From positions 496,001 to 560,000 of the forward strand of contig JAUPTC010000019.1 of NCBI GenBank assembly GCA_030762895.1: a DNA stretch of 64,000 nt, written 5' to 3'. Position numbers and translations under genes: made by a program. Numbering within the stretch: the first letter of the stretch is position 1; every line of letters starts with the position of its first letter. The notes under the pieces are model-generated. The model had not been told where the DNA came from, made no database searches, and was given only the letters and a program-made list of their open reading frames with translations. Shown piece by piece: positions 45,000 to 55,867 of the stretch. The DNA comes from Sophora flavescens (Eukaryota; Streptophyta; Magnoliopsida; Fabales; Fabaceae).

Positions 45000-46455
45000 A
45001 TTTGCAAGAGTTCTTCCAGGATGCTATGCAACAGAAGGGAGGCCGTGAGACCAAATGGATGAGGAGGCAACCTTGGAAACTTGATCAGGGAGTATCCTCT
45101 CCTCTCCTCACTTTTGTTTTGTTTTGTTTTTGCTTTTTGTTTTGTTTTTGTTTGTCACTCTTGAATAATTTGAGAAGATCAAGAGTTTGTGTATGAATAG
45201 TGTGTCGGCAAGCTTGTTGGATTTTGATTAAATTGAGCATAGATTGATTGCATGAATTATTTTGACCATCGATGATTTCCCCCTAGGTTCTGATAATAGA
45301 AAAGTTTATCCCCACTTAAAATTGAAAACTGAACTTTGAGAATTTTATTGTAAACTTGATTTATGATAAGTTTGGGGTGAGGGGGTGCACACACTAGGAA
45401 TTGTATCTCGGTCAAACAATTTGCCAAATGTCCAGGTGAGGATTAGAGCCTCCAACTTTGTTTTTGAATGTGTGAATCGCTGTTAAGTTGCACTTTCCCG
45501 ACTTTGCTTGAATCTCTTTATGGTTTGCATGTTTATGTGTTGCATCAAATGATTTATGCAATTTTCTTTGAATAACTACTTGGCCTAAAGAGAACCATCC
45601 CTAATGCATGTTCCCTAGTCAGCCCCGTTGAGCCTAATTAGCCTATTGTTCTTGATGACCCTCTATTATAAGCCAAAATCTGAAAAACCATGTTAACCCA
45701 ATCTTAGGATTAGGAGAGCATGGAAGTGTAGCAAGAGAAGGGTTGTGGGAAACTAAGTTTGGGGTGGCTACAAGGTGATGTGTCATATTGGGGTGAGAAA
45801 AAGAAAAATCAAGGTTGAAACCCAAGGCAATAAAAAAAAATAAAAAAAATAAAAAAATATATATATTGCCAAAAGAAAAGGGGCAAAACAAAAAAATAGC
45901 AAGGAAAAGGCTGTAGTCACCCGAGGCAAAAAGAAAAATGGAAAAAGGAATTTGAGTTGAATATGTGTCAAATGATCATGCTCTCTTAGTTCCTAGGGAC
46001 TTAAGCCTAGTATCCTTGAATATCCTACCCTCAGCCAGGCCCCATTACAACCTTTATAAGACCTTCTGATGTTGCATGCATGTTTTCGTGGGAACCATTT
46101 TTGAGATGAAAATCAAATTCATGGGAAGTGCTCTTGATATGTGAAATTGAGTGAAAAGTTGATAGCCTAGACGAATTTGAGCGAATAAGTGAAATTTTAC
46201 ATACCCTTGTGAGGAAGGCTATTGTTTGACATTGGTGATCTTCCTTTTGTGTGTGACTCTGATCCTCAACTTAGATTAATGATTGCATGAATGATGAAGT
46301 TCTCAATTGTTTAAAGTAAATGAATGCGGGGATTACATTGGTGCAAGGGGGAAAATCATTGGAGAAAAACTGTTTTGTTAAGATTGCATGAAATTTGTGC
46401 GAAATCGATTGAATCCCTTAAGTTTGCCAAGTCTTGAGTCCTTTTTGAGTTTTAG
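45000..46455 (+). other. 3' noncoding region of element D
   Basis: No credible coding region. An A-rich sense tract lies at about 45785-45955. The rest aligns with the 3' region of B. Confidence 0.75.
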
Positions 46456-46475
46456 CTTGCTTGGGGACAAGCAAG
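46456..46475 (+). other. Pre-PPT stem-loop, element D
   Basis: CTTGCTTG-GGGA-CAAGCAAG, 8 base pairs; the polypurine tract AAGTTTGGGGTGTTT leads into the LTR at 46495. Confidence 0.87.
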
Positions 46476-46494
46476 GTTTAAGTTTGGGGTGTTT

Positions 46495-47877
46495 TGATAA
46501 GCCTCTGGCTTATCTAGTTTTATAACTAGATGGACTGTGGCTTTTGTGCAAATTATTCGAGTTCAATCTCGTTTTCGCCCAAATTTGGCCTTGTTTTGTT
46601 CCTAAGTAGACTTTTACTCGTTCTAGGCATTTTTAGTAGTTTTTAGTCTATTTTGAATAGAAATACGCTTTTTGTGTCTTTTTATTGTTTCAGGTTAGAA
46701 GTGAAGCTCCAGGAGTCAAGGAAAGTCAAGAAATAGTGGAAACTGCCATTCTGGAGATGCTCGCCCCGCGAGTGTATTCTCGCCCCGCGAGAGTCTGAAG
46801 ACCCTGGAAGACAGAGACCATCACGGCCTGGTTGTGATGTACATCACGGCCGTGACCTAAAACCCACACAAGTCAGAGACCGTCACGGCGTAGCCGTGAT
46901 TCACATCACGGGCTGTAATCTGAAGGCTCGCGTCGCGAGACACCCTTCGCGTCGCGAGGGTCTGGATTCCACAAACGTGCCAGAAACAGAAGCCGTCACG
47001 GCCTAGCCGTGATGACCATCACGGCCGTGACGCGTGGCCTCCCTATAAATAAGGCAGTGCAGAACAGATTTGAAGGACTTTTTGGATCAGATTTTGTTAG
47101 AATCCTTGTTTCTGGAGATGCGTCTCCCTCTTCTCCTTTCTTTACTTAGAGTTATGATGAATTCCGATTGTACGTTCGTCGTCATTACGGACATGAGGAA
47201 CTAATCCCCTTGTCCGAGGGATCAATGAAGCCGCCCATGGTGGTATAGTGTTTATGTGATGTATGTTTTCTCTCCTTCTCTCAATGAATGTTTTCCAATT
47301 CTGATTTGAATGCATTGATCATATGTATTGCGTGATTAACTAGTTAAACGTGTTGAGACTGATCGGCGATTCACGTTTTAGAACTTGGATTGGAATCACT
47401 AGTCGAATAATGAGCACAACAGTGGATTTAGGAGATTAGTGCAACCTTATAGGGAACAAGAATTAATAGAATTCGAGTTTAGGATTATGAGACCTAGTAA
47501 GTAATTAATCCAATCGTCGAATACGTCCTATTGAGCACGATAGTGGATATAGGAGAAATTGGGGGTCCCGGTTGACATTGTAATTGAACTTAGGGAGAAA
47601 TTCATCATCACTTGGGTACTATACATGATTGGGTAGGTGGATTTGAGACCTTGGATATTTTAATTTCTGATTTTAATACCTTAGTGTTATTTGATTTGTT
47701 ATTTGAATTGCGTTATTAATCTCTCTATCTCAACCACTTTCTTTTACTTGACCAAACGCATCGGATTTCCCGCGGATTAGTCGAATTGGTAGCCCAATCC
47801 TTGAGTTCGACCTCGGTAAATTCTTACCGTGTTTTTATTACTTTCGACGACCCGGTACACTTGCCGATGGCTCAACA
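46495..47877 (+). repeat. 3' LTR of element D
   Basis: 1383 bases, starting with arms TGATAAGCC and GGCTTATC, ending GGCTCAACA. Confidence 0.93.
47044..47054 (+). promoter_or_regulatory. TATA box, element D 3' LTR
   Basis: TATAAATAAGG, same position as in the 5' LTR. Confidence 0.6.
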
Positions 47878-48808
47878 GGCAGTCACTAAATTTACCCTAT
47901 TCTTTGTGATTGAGTGCTTTATTCCTCTTGGATTGTATTCTCTAGAACTTGACTTGAAACCGTTTTGAAACTTAAAAATTTTTGAAAACATATTTGAAAA
48001 TGATTGAGGCACTAGGTATTTTTCTGGCCTTCTGAGCTTTGACTGATTAAATGCTACCACTTAGTTGCCCAGTTTTGAGCCTAAATAATAAAATACTTTT
48101 CTTGGTACCTTGATTTATTTTGATGGATGATGCTTGGTATGACACCTTTTAGAGTATTGCAAAAAGGGCAAAAGGTGGTTTTGAAAAATAAATTGTGGGA
48201 TGAAAAAGTTAGAAAAAATATTTCTCTTAAGTTGGAAATCTCCCCTTCTCCAAATTGACAAAATAAAATAAAATAAACAAAAAAAATGGAGAAGGGGATG
48301 AGAAAAAGAAAGTGAGAAATAAATAAGAAAAAGAAAAGAAAAAGAAAGAAAGGTGGAAAAGTGAATTAAAGCCCAAAAAGTTATTTGAGAAGGTTGGCAT
48401 ACTTTGCATTGTTTGATGTTTTGTTTAGCCTTCTTGAATTTTCCCTTTCTTGATTTCCCCACCAAACAATTAATCCCATGGCCCCATTACAACCAAAATA
48501 AAAGACCTCTTGATTCTTATGTGTTTTCATTAATAAAGTAGAGATTTGGTTAATAGTCAAGCTTATGGTAGAATACCATCCTTGAGGAAATTGAGCGAAT
48601 TCTCATATACCCTTAAACACTTGAGTGAGGTGAGAAGAGTGCCCGAATTAGTGAGAGATATGAATTTAGGGAACCTAATCTTCTAATTGGACTTGAAATT
48701 GTTTGTCTCTTGGGTACTTATTTGGATGTTCCTATTACTTGGATTTATTACTCGGGATCTTGGTTCTCTGTCCATGCTCTGATTGTTTATCTTGTCTTGC
48801 CTTGGTTA
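47878..48808 (+). other. 3' noncoding region of element A, continued
   Basis: Resumes after D as TCACTAAATTTACCCTATTC, matching the uninterrupted region of C on the other strand (around 27060-27100). The sense A-rich tract is at about 48240-48365. Minus-strand open frames here are its shadow. Confidence 0.75.
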
Positions 48809-48826
48809 TTGCTTGAAGACAAGCAA
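48809..48826 (+). other. Pre-PPT stem-loop, element A
   Basis: TTGCTTG-AAGA-CAAGCAA, 7 base pairs; AAACTTGGGGTAGT follows as the polypurine tract. Confidence 0.84.
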
Positions 48827-48847
48827 AATCTTAAACTTGGGGTAGTT

Positions 48848-49243
48848 TGATGAGTGTGATTACACCTCATATTTCTTTATCATATTGCATGCATTTTCAT
48901 GTAGTGTAGCCATTTTTAATTTGATTTTTGTTAGTTTTTACCTTGGAACGGGTAAGGTGGTTTTGTAGTGTTGTTGTGCAGGAATTGAAGATTAAAATGT
49001 TCAAGATCAACCATGATGGAGCTTGCATGAATATGAAGCTTGAAAAGCAAGAATAATGAGCCAAACAGAGCCCATCACGGCCTAGCTGTGACAGCCATCA
49101 CGGCCATGATCAGGCAAGGCTGAAAAGAAAATTACACAAAAGTCAGAATCTGTCACGGCCAGGCCGTGATAGGCCATCAGTGCCAAGTTTTCCAAGACAG
49201 AATCTATCACGGCTTGGCCATGACAGCAAATTATGGCTTTGAC
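48848..49243 (+). repeat. Element A 3' LTR, truncated
   Basis: It starts TGATGAGTGTGATTACACC and follows solo LTR S through the first TCACGGCC palindromes; similarity stops at about 49243, before the TATA box. Confidence 0.8.
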
Positions 49244-50417
49244 ATTTAAGTGCAAGCATATACAGACCTTCAAAATCTTGAAGCGACCATTACCAAGGAG
49301 AAAATCAATTCTTGGTCCATATGAAATGATGCTAGCCATTTGGATATCTGCTTCTTAAAAAAAAACTATTAGTAGTAAAAAAAGGATATAAACCAAAAAA
49401 AAAAGAAGAGAGAGACAAAGCATTTCATTCAAGCAATGAAAAGTATTTAGCATTTGTCACACCCTTGTCTAGCCATTTATCATGACCACCATCATCATAT
49501 TGGATTTTCTTCAAAGCTTCAACAATAAACTTGCTATCTCCCGCAACATAAAAAACAACTATGATAAAAATGACTTTCGAGTAAAAATTAAATGCCTTCC
49601 TAAACTTCAAACAAACCATAAGCAACTTAAGGAGAGGATGAAGAATATCATAATGTGAAGTCACAACACCAGATCAAGCAAGTTGGAATATCAGACACCT
49701 CACATGATGCCAACTTGAAAACTGAAAACAAGATTCACAATCTCCAACAAGATACGGTAATGCAGACTAAAAACCAAATAAAAGAGAGAATGAAACAACT
49801 AGCTCATATGCATCCAGCTAATATGGATGTCAACTGTGGCTAGGTTTTTCTTCAGGGGAAGGGACTCCTTTGCAACTTTCTCTGATGGGTGGAGCACAAA
49901 AATGGATCCGGGTTGGAATTTTGGGCTGACGAAAATGGGTCCAACAAATGGGTAGAGAACTTGCTTAATTTCCTTTTCTTTAGCCCAAACAAAATAGTAA
50001 AACCTGCAAGACAATAGGTAGCAAAATATCTTTTTGAAATTTTATTCTTTCTAATCTTTGGAATAAAATAAAACTAAAAAAAATGTCATTTATGATTTTT
50101 ATATATTTTCACTTTTTTTTGGATTTTAGTAAATTTTTGTAAAAAAATAAAAGGGACCCGGTCAAAATGGGGTGTTCACACTCTCCCTCCCCTTGAACCT
50201 CTTTAAGATTCTTGGTGTTTTCTCTTGCAATTGGAGAGTAAGTCACGTGTTAGTGTCAATCAAGGTAATCTTGTAAACCCTTTGCTAATCTCCTTTTTGT
50301 TTTCTTCAATTGGGGATTAATTACTCCTTATTTCTTTGATGTTCTTAACCAAGATCCGTTGAACCGTTCGAGTGGACCAAGCTTGGATTCTTTAAAAGTG
50401 ACCGTAGATTAGACCGT
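49244..50417. other. Unassigned segment, no recognised gene
   Basis: No LTR or known element protein. Minus-strand open frames at 49425-49664 and 49799-50014 are the longest; the latter follows a good acceptor (CTTGCAG). I do not recognise either. They could be captured gene fragments or the edge of an unrelated insertion. Confidence 0.4.
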
Positions 50418-51698
50418 TGATAAGCGCGCGGTTGGTTTGTCTAGTTTTATAGCTAGAAAGACCATGGTTTTTATGCCTATTGAGCGATTTAACCTCGCTA
50501 ATTACCCAAATTTAGCTTCTATTGTCTTGAAGCAACGTTTTGAGTCACTTAGGTAATTTTTAGGATATTTTGGTGATTTTTGTGTCAAGCATTATAATGA
50601 TACTTTTATTTTCAGGTTAAAAGTGAAGATCGAGAAAGCAATAAAAATTGAGGAAAACAAGCAATAAGGCAGAAAGAGGAATCTCGCCCCGCGAGACAGA
50701 GCTGCAGCTGATCAGCAATTTGGCCACCATTCAAGCTCGCCTCATGAGATAGACAACAGGAAACTCTTAATTGCTGTGTCTCGCCCCGCGAGACAGCTCT
50801 CACCCGAGTGTTCAAACTCAGATAGGAGCCAAAACAAAGTGCTCGCCCCGCGAGCACCTGATGGCCCCGCGAACGGGTATTGATTCAAAATTTGATAAAT
50901 TGCTTGTTTTAGTATGAATTAGGGATCCTAGTTTTAGATCTACTTCTTGTTTCTCTTGTATCTCCCCTAGTTTTCTTAGGCTTATTTCAGTTGTAATGCA
51001 CTCAATTGTTTTGGATTTGATTATGTCTGAGATGAGGAACTAATCCTCCTTCCGAGGGAATGATGAAGCCGCTCATGACGACATAGTAATTCAATATTAT
51101 GTTTTCTTATTCCCTTCTCTCATCTCTTGTTTTCTAATTCCGAATTGATTACGTTAATCAAAAGAGCTCGTGGTTAACTAGTCAAGTTCGATGAGTCTCA
51201 CCGGAGATTCGTGCTTTAGTACTTGAATTAGGAACACCAATTGAGTATTGCTAGACTTAGAATAGGAGAATGGTGCAATCGATATAGTGAACCAATGGCT
51301 TAATGAATCTAATTTCTGGGTCGTCGTATAGAGATATAGTCGATTTGCATGTTTAGGTGTTTCCTTTTGTTCTCCACCGAGACATTAGGATAACTTAGGG
51401 TTCCTGGCTGGCAAAGAAATTGAACTTAGGGATAAGAGATAATCACTTGGGTTGTATGCTTAATTGGGTAGGTGGATTCGGGACCTTAGACCTCCTAATC
51501 ATAACTGAATCTTGATAATTGTTTGTTTCCTTTTTTATATTTGATAATTGATTTAGATAACATCTTTTATCTCAACCACTCTTCCACAATTGACTTGGTC
51601 AAACTTTGATTCTATTCTTTGAGTTCGATACTCGGTAATCACTTACGATTTTATTATTACTTGCTTCGATCCCGGTACACACTTGCCGAAGCCCATCA
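50418..51698 (+). repeat. 5' LTR of element E
   Basis: 1281 bases, TG start, CATCA end, before the primer site. It contains several CTCGCCCCGCGAG palindromes. No partner LTR was found, so the bounds rest on homology with the LTRs of B and D. Confidence 0.75.
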
Positions 51699-51704
51699 AG
51701 TTTT

Positions 51705-51723
51705 TGGTGCCATTCTTTGGGGA
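51705..51723 (+). other. Primer-binding site, element E (degenerate)
   Basis: TGGTGCCATTCTTTGGGGA, a decayed form of the B/D site. Confidence 0.6.
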
Positions 51724-51841
51724 TTGCCATAAACAATTTTCTTAATTTAAGGAAAACAATTCTTTTTTAACAAGCCAATTTTTCTGAATATTTTTCTCTT
51801 TAAACTTATTTGATTTCACTTGGTCTTGTGAGTTTTGTTGT

Positions 51842-52990
51842 ATGCGAGGTACCGTTCCACTGGAAGAATTGCTATACGACCCAGAAATTCGTAGGACTGA
51901 GAAAAGGTTGAGGAAGCAACTAAGAGAGCAAAGGAGACTTGAAGCAATACAACCCATCAATCTTGAAGGGATGGCGGAAGAAAATCCACCTGCTTACAAG
52001 CCTCTCAACGAGTACACTCTTCATAACTTGGAGGATTGTAGCTCTACTGTTGTGAGGCCCATTATCAAGGCTAATGCCTTTGATATCAAGCCGTCGGTGT
52101 TGACTTTAGTGCAACAACATCAATTTGATGGGATTGCACATGAGGATCATCACAAGCATATATTGCGGTTTTAGGAGATATGTGACATCTCGAAGTATAC
52201 TGGAGTTTCAGACGATGCCTGTCGCTTGCACCTATTCCCTTTCTCTCTCCGGAATAGAGCACATGATTGGTTGGATTTGAACATGGATCGAGCTAGCATC
52301 ACCACTTGGGAGGGCATGGCTGCTTAGAAATTTTTGACTAGGTTCTTCCCTCCTCAGAAAACGGGCCAATTGTAGAAAGCCGTCACTTCTTTCAGGCAAT
52401 ATGAAAATGAAAATTACAATGAGGCCTGGGAGAGGTATAATGTGCTCTTAAGGAGGTGTCCGTCTTCTTCATTTGACTTAGTAGCAAAGGTGCATAATTT
52501 CTTCAATGGTTTGAGAGGCTCTTCTAAAATGATTTTGGATGCCTCAGCTGGAGGTTCCTTTTCTTGCAAGTCAGTGGAGGATGCATGTGCATTATTGGAA
52601 AAGATGGCTAAAAATGACTATAACCGCATAAAAGATGAGCGTAATATGCGGCAACCTCATAATGCACCTCTTCAGAATTCTTCTGGGTTTAGTGAAACAT
52701 ATATTGAAGCCATTCTTGAGCAGAACGCACTTATAAAGAAGCAGGATGAGTCACTTACTAGCAAGATGAAGGTGAATGCGGTGCGGGAATAGTTCTCCTG
52801 AAGTTGAAATTCCAGAAGTACCACAAGTGGAGACAGATCAAGCTAGGGAAGAAGAAGTGGCTAGTGAGAAGGTGTCAGAGCAAGAGGGGAGATTTAAATT
52901 AGTATATGAGGATTTCCGGAGGAAAAAGTGGGTTGAGCCTAAGGATCTCCCTCCTTACATGAAGGTGCCATATCCAGGGCGTTTGAAGAA
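51842..52990 (+). pseudogene. Element E gag (broken)
   Basis: It starts MRGTVPLEELLYDPEIRRTE, then capsid motifs (LHLFPFSLRNRAHDWLDL, FLTRFFPPQKTGQL, YNEAWERYNVLLRRCPS) over several stops. The part with the zinc knuckle is deleted at about 52790, where the frame shifts to the acidic linker. It matches B Gag closely in order and sequence. Confidence 0.87.
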
Positions 52991-53009
52991 GCCTTTGCAA
53001 GATAAATAG

Positions 53010-53826
53010 TTTTCTAAGTTCCTTGATGTTTTTTGTAAGCTTCAAATCAATATTCCATTTGCGAAAGCCTTGGAAAAAATGCCATCTTATGCTCGGTTTA
53101 TGAAGGATCTTCTCTCCAAGAAGCGGAAGATAGTGGATGAGGAAACGGTTGCTTTAACCGATGAGTGTAGTGCAATCCTTCAACGAAAGCTACCACTAAA
53201 GTTGAAGAATCTGAGGTCATTTAGCATACCATGCACCATTGGAGAGATGACTTTTGGGAAGTCTCTTTGTGACTTAGGGGCAAGCATCAACTTGATGCCC
53301 CTATCTATAATGAGGAAGCTTGACATTCAATAGGCCAAAGGGAATATGATGTTAGTTGTCACTCCAACTATCGGATCATTCTATTAAATACCCCTATGGG
53401 GTGGTGGAAGACTTGTTAATGAAAGTGGAAAAATTCATCTTTCCGGCAGATTTTGTGATCCTAGACATGGATGAAGATACTGAAATTCCTCTCATATTGG
53501 GTAGGCCTTTCTTGGCTACAGGGCATGCATTGATAGACGTGCAACAAGGAAAGATCACACTTCGGGTGCAAGATGAGAATGTATTCTTCAATGTGTTTGA
53601 AGCAATGAAGCATCCAGTTGAGCAAGCTAGTGTGTATAGCATAGATGTGGTGGAGCCAATTGTGAAATCATTTGCCACACGAGAAGAAGATGGTTCTACA
53701 TTTGCAAAAGTGTTGGTAAAATCCCATGTTGACGATGAAGATAGGGAATTTTTGGAGGATGCTGAATTTCTTGAGTGTTTGAATTATATGGAAGCATTAC
53801 CAATTCTCCCCAAGGAAGAATGCTAA
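53010..53826 (+). pseudogene. Element E protease (broken)
   Basis: CTIGEMTFGKSLCDLGASIN and NLMPLSIM give the active site (about 53265-53300). A short insertion/frameshift near 53334-53355 separates this from LSDHSIKYPYGVVEDLL and the conserved ILGRPFLATGHALIDV. The block ends at 53826. Confidence 0.87.
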
Positions 53827-54144
53827 AAAGAAAAGCTTGACAAGGAAGGAGCGGGAGAGGACAACAAGTCACCAGAGTTGAAGCAACTCCCAACTAACTT
53901 AAGGTATGCATTTTTGAGTGGGGGGGACATCACCCGTTCATCATTAGCAATGCCTTAAAGAAGGATGAGGAAGACAAGCTCTTGAGGGTTCTTAGGGAAC
54001 ACAAATCCGCCATTGGGTGGAAGACTTCGGACTTAAAAGGAATAAGTCCCTCATTGTGCATGGACAAAATTTTGATGGAGGATGATTATAAACCGGTCAC
54101 AAAGATGGTTAAATCCCATCATGAAGGAAGCAGTGTGCCAATAG

Positions 54145-54525
54145 GTGATTAAGCTTTTAGATGCCAGAATCATCTATCCAATCTCGGATTGTAATTGGAT
54201 TAGCCCAATTCATGTGGTCCCAAAGAAAGGTGGCACAATCGTGGTAGTCAATGGGAACAACGAGATAATGCCAACTAGGACCATCACGGGATGGAGAGTT
54301 TGTGTTAACTATAGAAAGCTTAATGATGCAACAAGGAAGGATCACTTCCCGCTTCCCTTCATTGATCAAATGGTTGAGAGGTTGGCCGGATATGAATATT
54401 ATTGTTTCTTAGATGGGTATTTCGGTTATAAACAAATTGTGGTAGATCCAAAGGACCAATAAAAGACGGCCTTCACAAGTCTTTATGGAGTCTTTGTGGG
54501 TTACTTTACTTATATTAGAAGACCC
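54145..54525 (+). pseudogene. Element E reverse transcriptase, N-terminal third only
   Basis: RT fingers and palm start: NWISPIHVVPKKGGTIVVVN, RVCVNYRKLNDATRKDHFPL and YYCFLDGYFGYKQI, ending at KTAFTSLYG after a stop. The DD motif and everything beyond are lost at about 54525. Confidence 0.88.
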
Positions 54526-54529
54526 AATG

Positions 54530-55867
54530 GAGGATTATGTTGCTGAGGAGTTGGACGGAGCTCTGTATGAAATGGAGGTTGCTGAGGAGTTGGATGGATT
54601 TCCTTACGAACCAGACGCTGGCAGTCGAGCTGTGATCCATGGAGATTAGAGTATAGACATTATGGCCAGTGTGTCTAAGGATCATTTTTATATTTTCGCT
54701 AAGTATGTCTGTTATTAAGTTTATGCCTGTGAGGGATCCTATTGAGAGGATACCCTCAACAGTTTTTTGGTATTGTAATGAACAACTAAGTGTGTATTTA
54801 CATATGTTAAAGTTATTGTGTTTAAAATTTGTAGAAGTTATATGATAATTAAATAAGTTTTTAATTTTTACATATTTTCACGATAAGCAATCGATTAATA
54901 ATTGATTTAAGAAGGTAATTAATCTAATAAAACTCCAGGGCACAACGGGGTGTCTCACTTGCTGGCTCTCGTCGCGAGCACTTGATCGGCCCGCTATTCA
55001 GGGCAGCTTGAATAAAAGGAGAATCTCCATATTCGCGTCGTGTGCACTTACTCGCCTCGCGAATCTGGGAAGATGCTCCAGATTCGCCCCTTGAACCCTT
55101 GCTCGCCTCCCAAGCCCTCCAAATTAGGGTTTCTGAAATTGGGAAACTTTAAGTTTCACCTCGCGAAACCGTGTTAGCACCACGAGTGAGAAGAATAGAA
55201 GTAGCCCCACGAGCAGTATTGGCTCACTTGGGAGAAAATTTTCAAAACTCCCTTTTTCTTCTCTCTCGTGCGCGCGAACTACAAGGGCAAAGAAACAACA
55301 CCCACTTTAATTCTTTCATCACTTCCACACTTAATCATCAAGGTTCTTAAACTTATTTTTCATTATCAAAAGCATAGATTTTGGGTCATTCTCTCCCTAT
55401 TCTCTCTGGAAAATCTTTGAAAACCCCAGGGAGAGTATTGAATTGAACAAAGCATGTTTGAATGTTCTTGAATCTGTTTGTGATATCATGAATATATCAA
55501 CGTGTTGAGTTGATGATTTTCTTGATTGAAAGATGAATGTGAACATGTGAGTGATGAGAGTGATTTGTGGATATTTAATGATTAAACTGAGTTCATGTTT
55601 TGTATGCCTCTATTTGATGATTTAAATTGATTACTTTAGAAACCTAAGTTTGGGGTGCTTTGGGAATTTTTAGAGACAATTGCGTGACTAAGGGGCTTGG
55701 GTTCAATTTATGGAAAAATTAAGAACGAATTTATGTGTTCTTTTTTATGTTTGGACTGTCTGGGATATATCTGACAAATGGTTTAGGATAGAATTCTGGG
55801 TTCTAAACTTTTTGATTGTGATATTGATACTATTGAACTGTATTGGGACTTTTCTAGTTTTTAGGTT
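54530..55867 (+). other. Mixed remnant: possible LTR piece, then CGCGAG array and env leader
   Basis: 54530-54955 has a short duplicated phrase (GTTGCTGAGGAGTTGGA twice) and ends ACGGGGTGTCTCA, like a gypsy LTR end, but no certain identity. 54960-55200 is a TCGCGA-type palindrome array. 55200-55867 is a leader-like region before the env-like ORF. Confidence 0.5.

Larger units (their letters stand above)
42251..47877 (+). mobile_element. Element D: non-autonomous Athila-like retrotransposon
   Basis: LTRs at 42251-43592 and 46495-47877, flanked by GGTAC (42246-42250) and GGCAG (47878-47882), a target duplication with two changes; the interrupted sequence AAAAGGGGTAC...TCACTAAAT matches the uninterrupted copy in element C. 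Inside are a chimeric gag-accessory ORF, stem-loop, palindrome array, noncoding region, hairpin and polypurine tract. No protease or pol. LTRs differ by about 16 substitutions (by eye) plus two repeat-unit deletions and one base. Confidence 0.93.
24628..49243 (+). mobile_element. Athila-like non-autonomous element A, host of four nested insertions
   Basis: Gag is in three pieces (24628-24742, 30372-30642, 31989-32991), protease in two (33010-33147, 40640-41110), then a stem-loop (41289), a palindrome array (41450-41820), a 3' noncoding region in two pieces (41880-42250, 47878-48847) and a truncated 3' LTR (48848-49243). Removing C, S, B and D restores continuity of gag, protease and the 3' region, with the target duplications given in those entries. 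About 4.5 kb of its own sequence remains; there is no RT, RNase H or integrase. The 5' LTR is missing; the left limit is the gag start. Confidence 0.88.
50418..55867 (+). mobile_element. Athila-like element E, decayed, 5' LTR to partial RT
   Basis: The 5' LTR (50418-51698) starts TGATAAGCGCGCGG and is followed by a primer-binding site, gag, protease and the start of RT, then unrelated sequence from about 54530. A CGCGAG-type array (54960-55200) and an env-like fragment (55868-56130) follow and may be its 3' half. It is much older than B or D: gag and pol have many stops. Confidence 0.8.

Noticed and set aside
25640..47040. Regularly spaced TCACGGCC repeats, CRISPR-like at first sight
   Set aside because: Plant nuclear DNA; the units are palindromes within LTRs and post-ORF segments, with unequal spacers and no cas genes.
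48115..48465. 116-codon minus-strand frame with hydrophobic, Phe-rich sequence
   Set aside because: Reverse strand of the A-rich tract in the 3' region of A; the apparent membrane segments come from T-rich DNA.
49425..50014. Possible host gene exons on the minus strand
   Set aside because: Two short frames without a recognised domain and with weak splice context; kept only as an unassigned segment.
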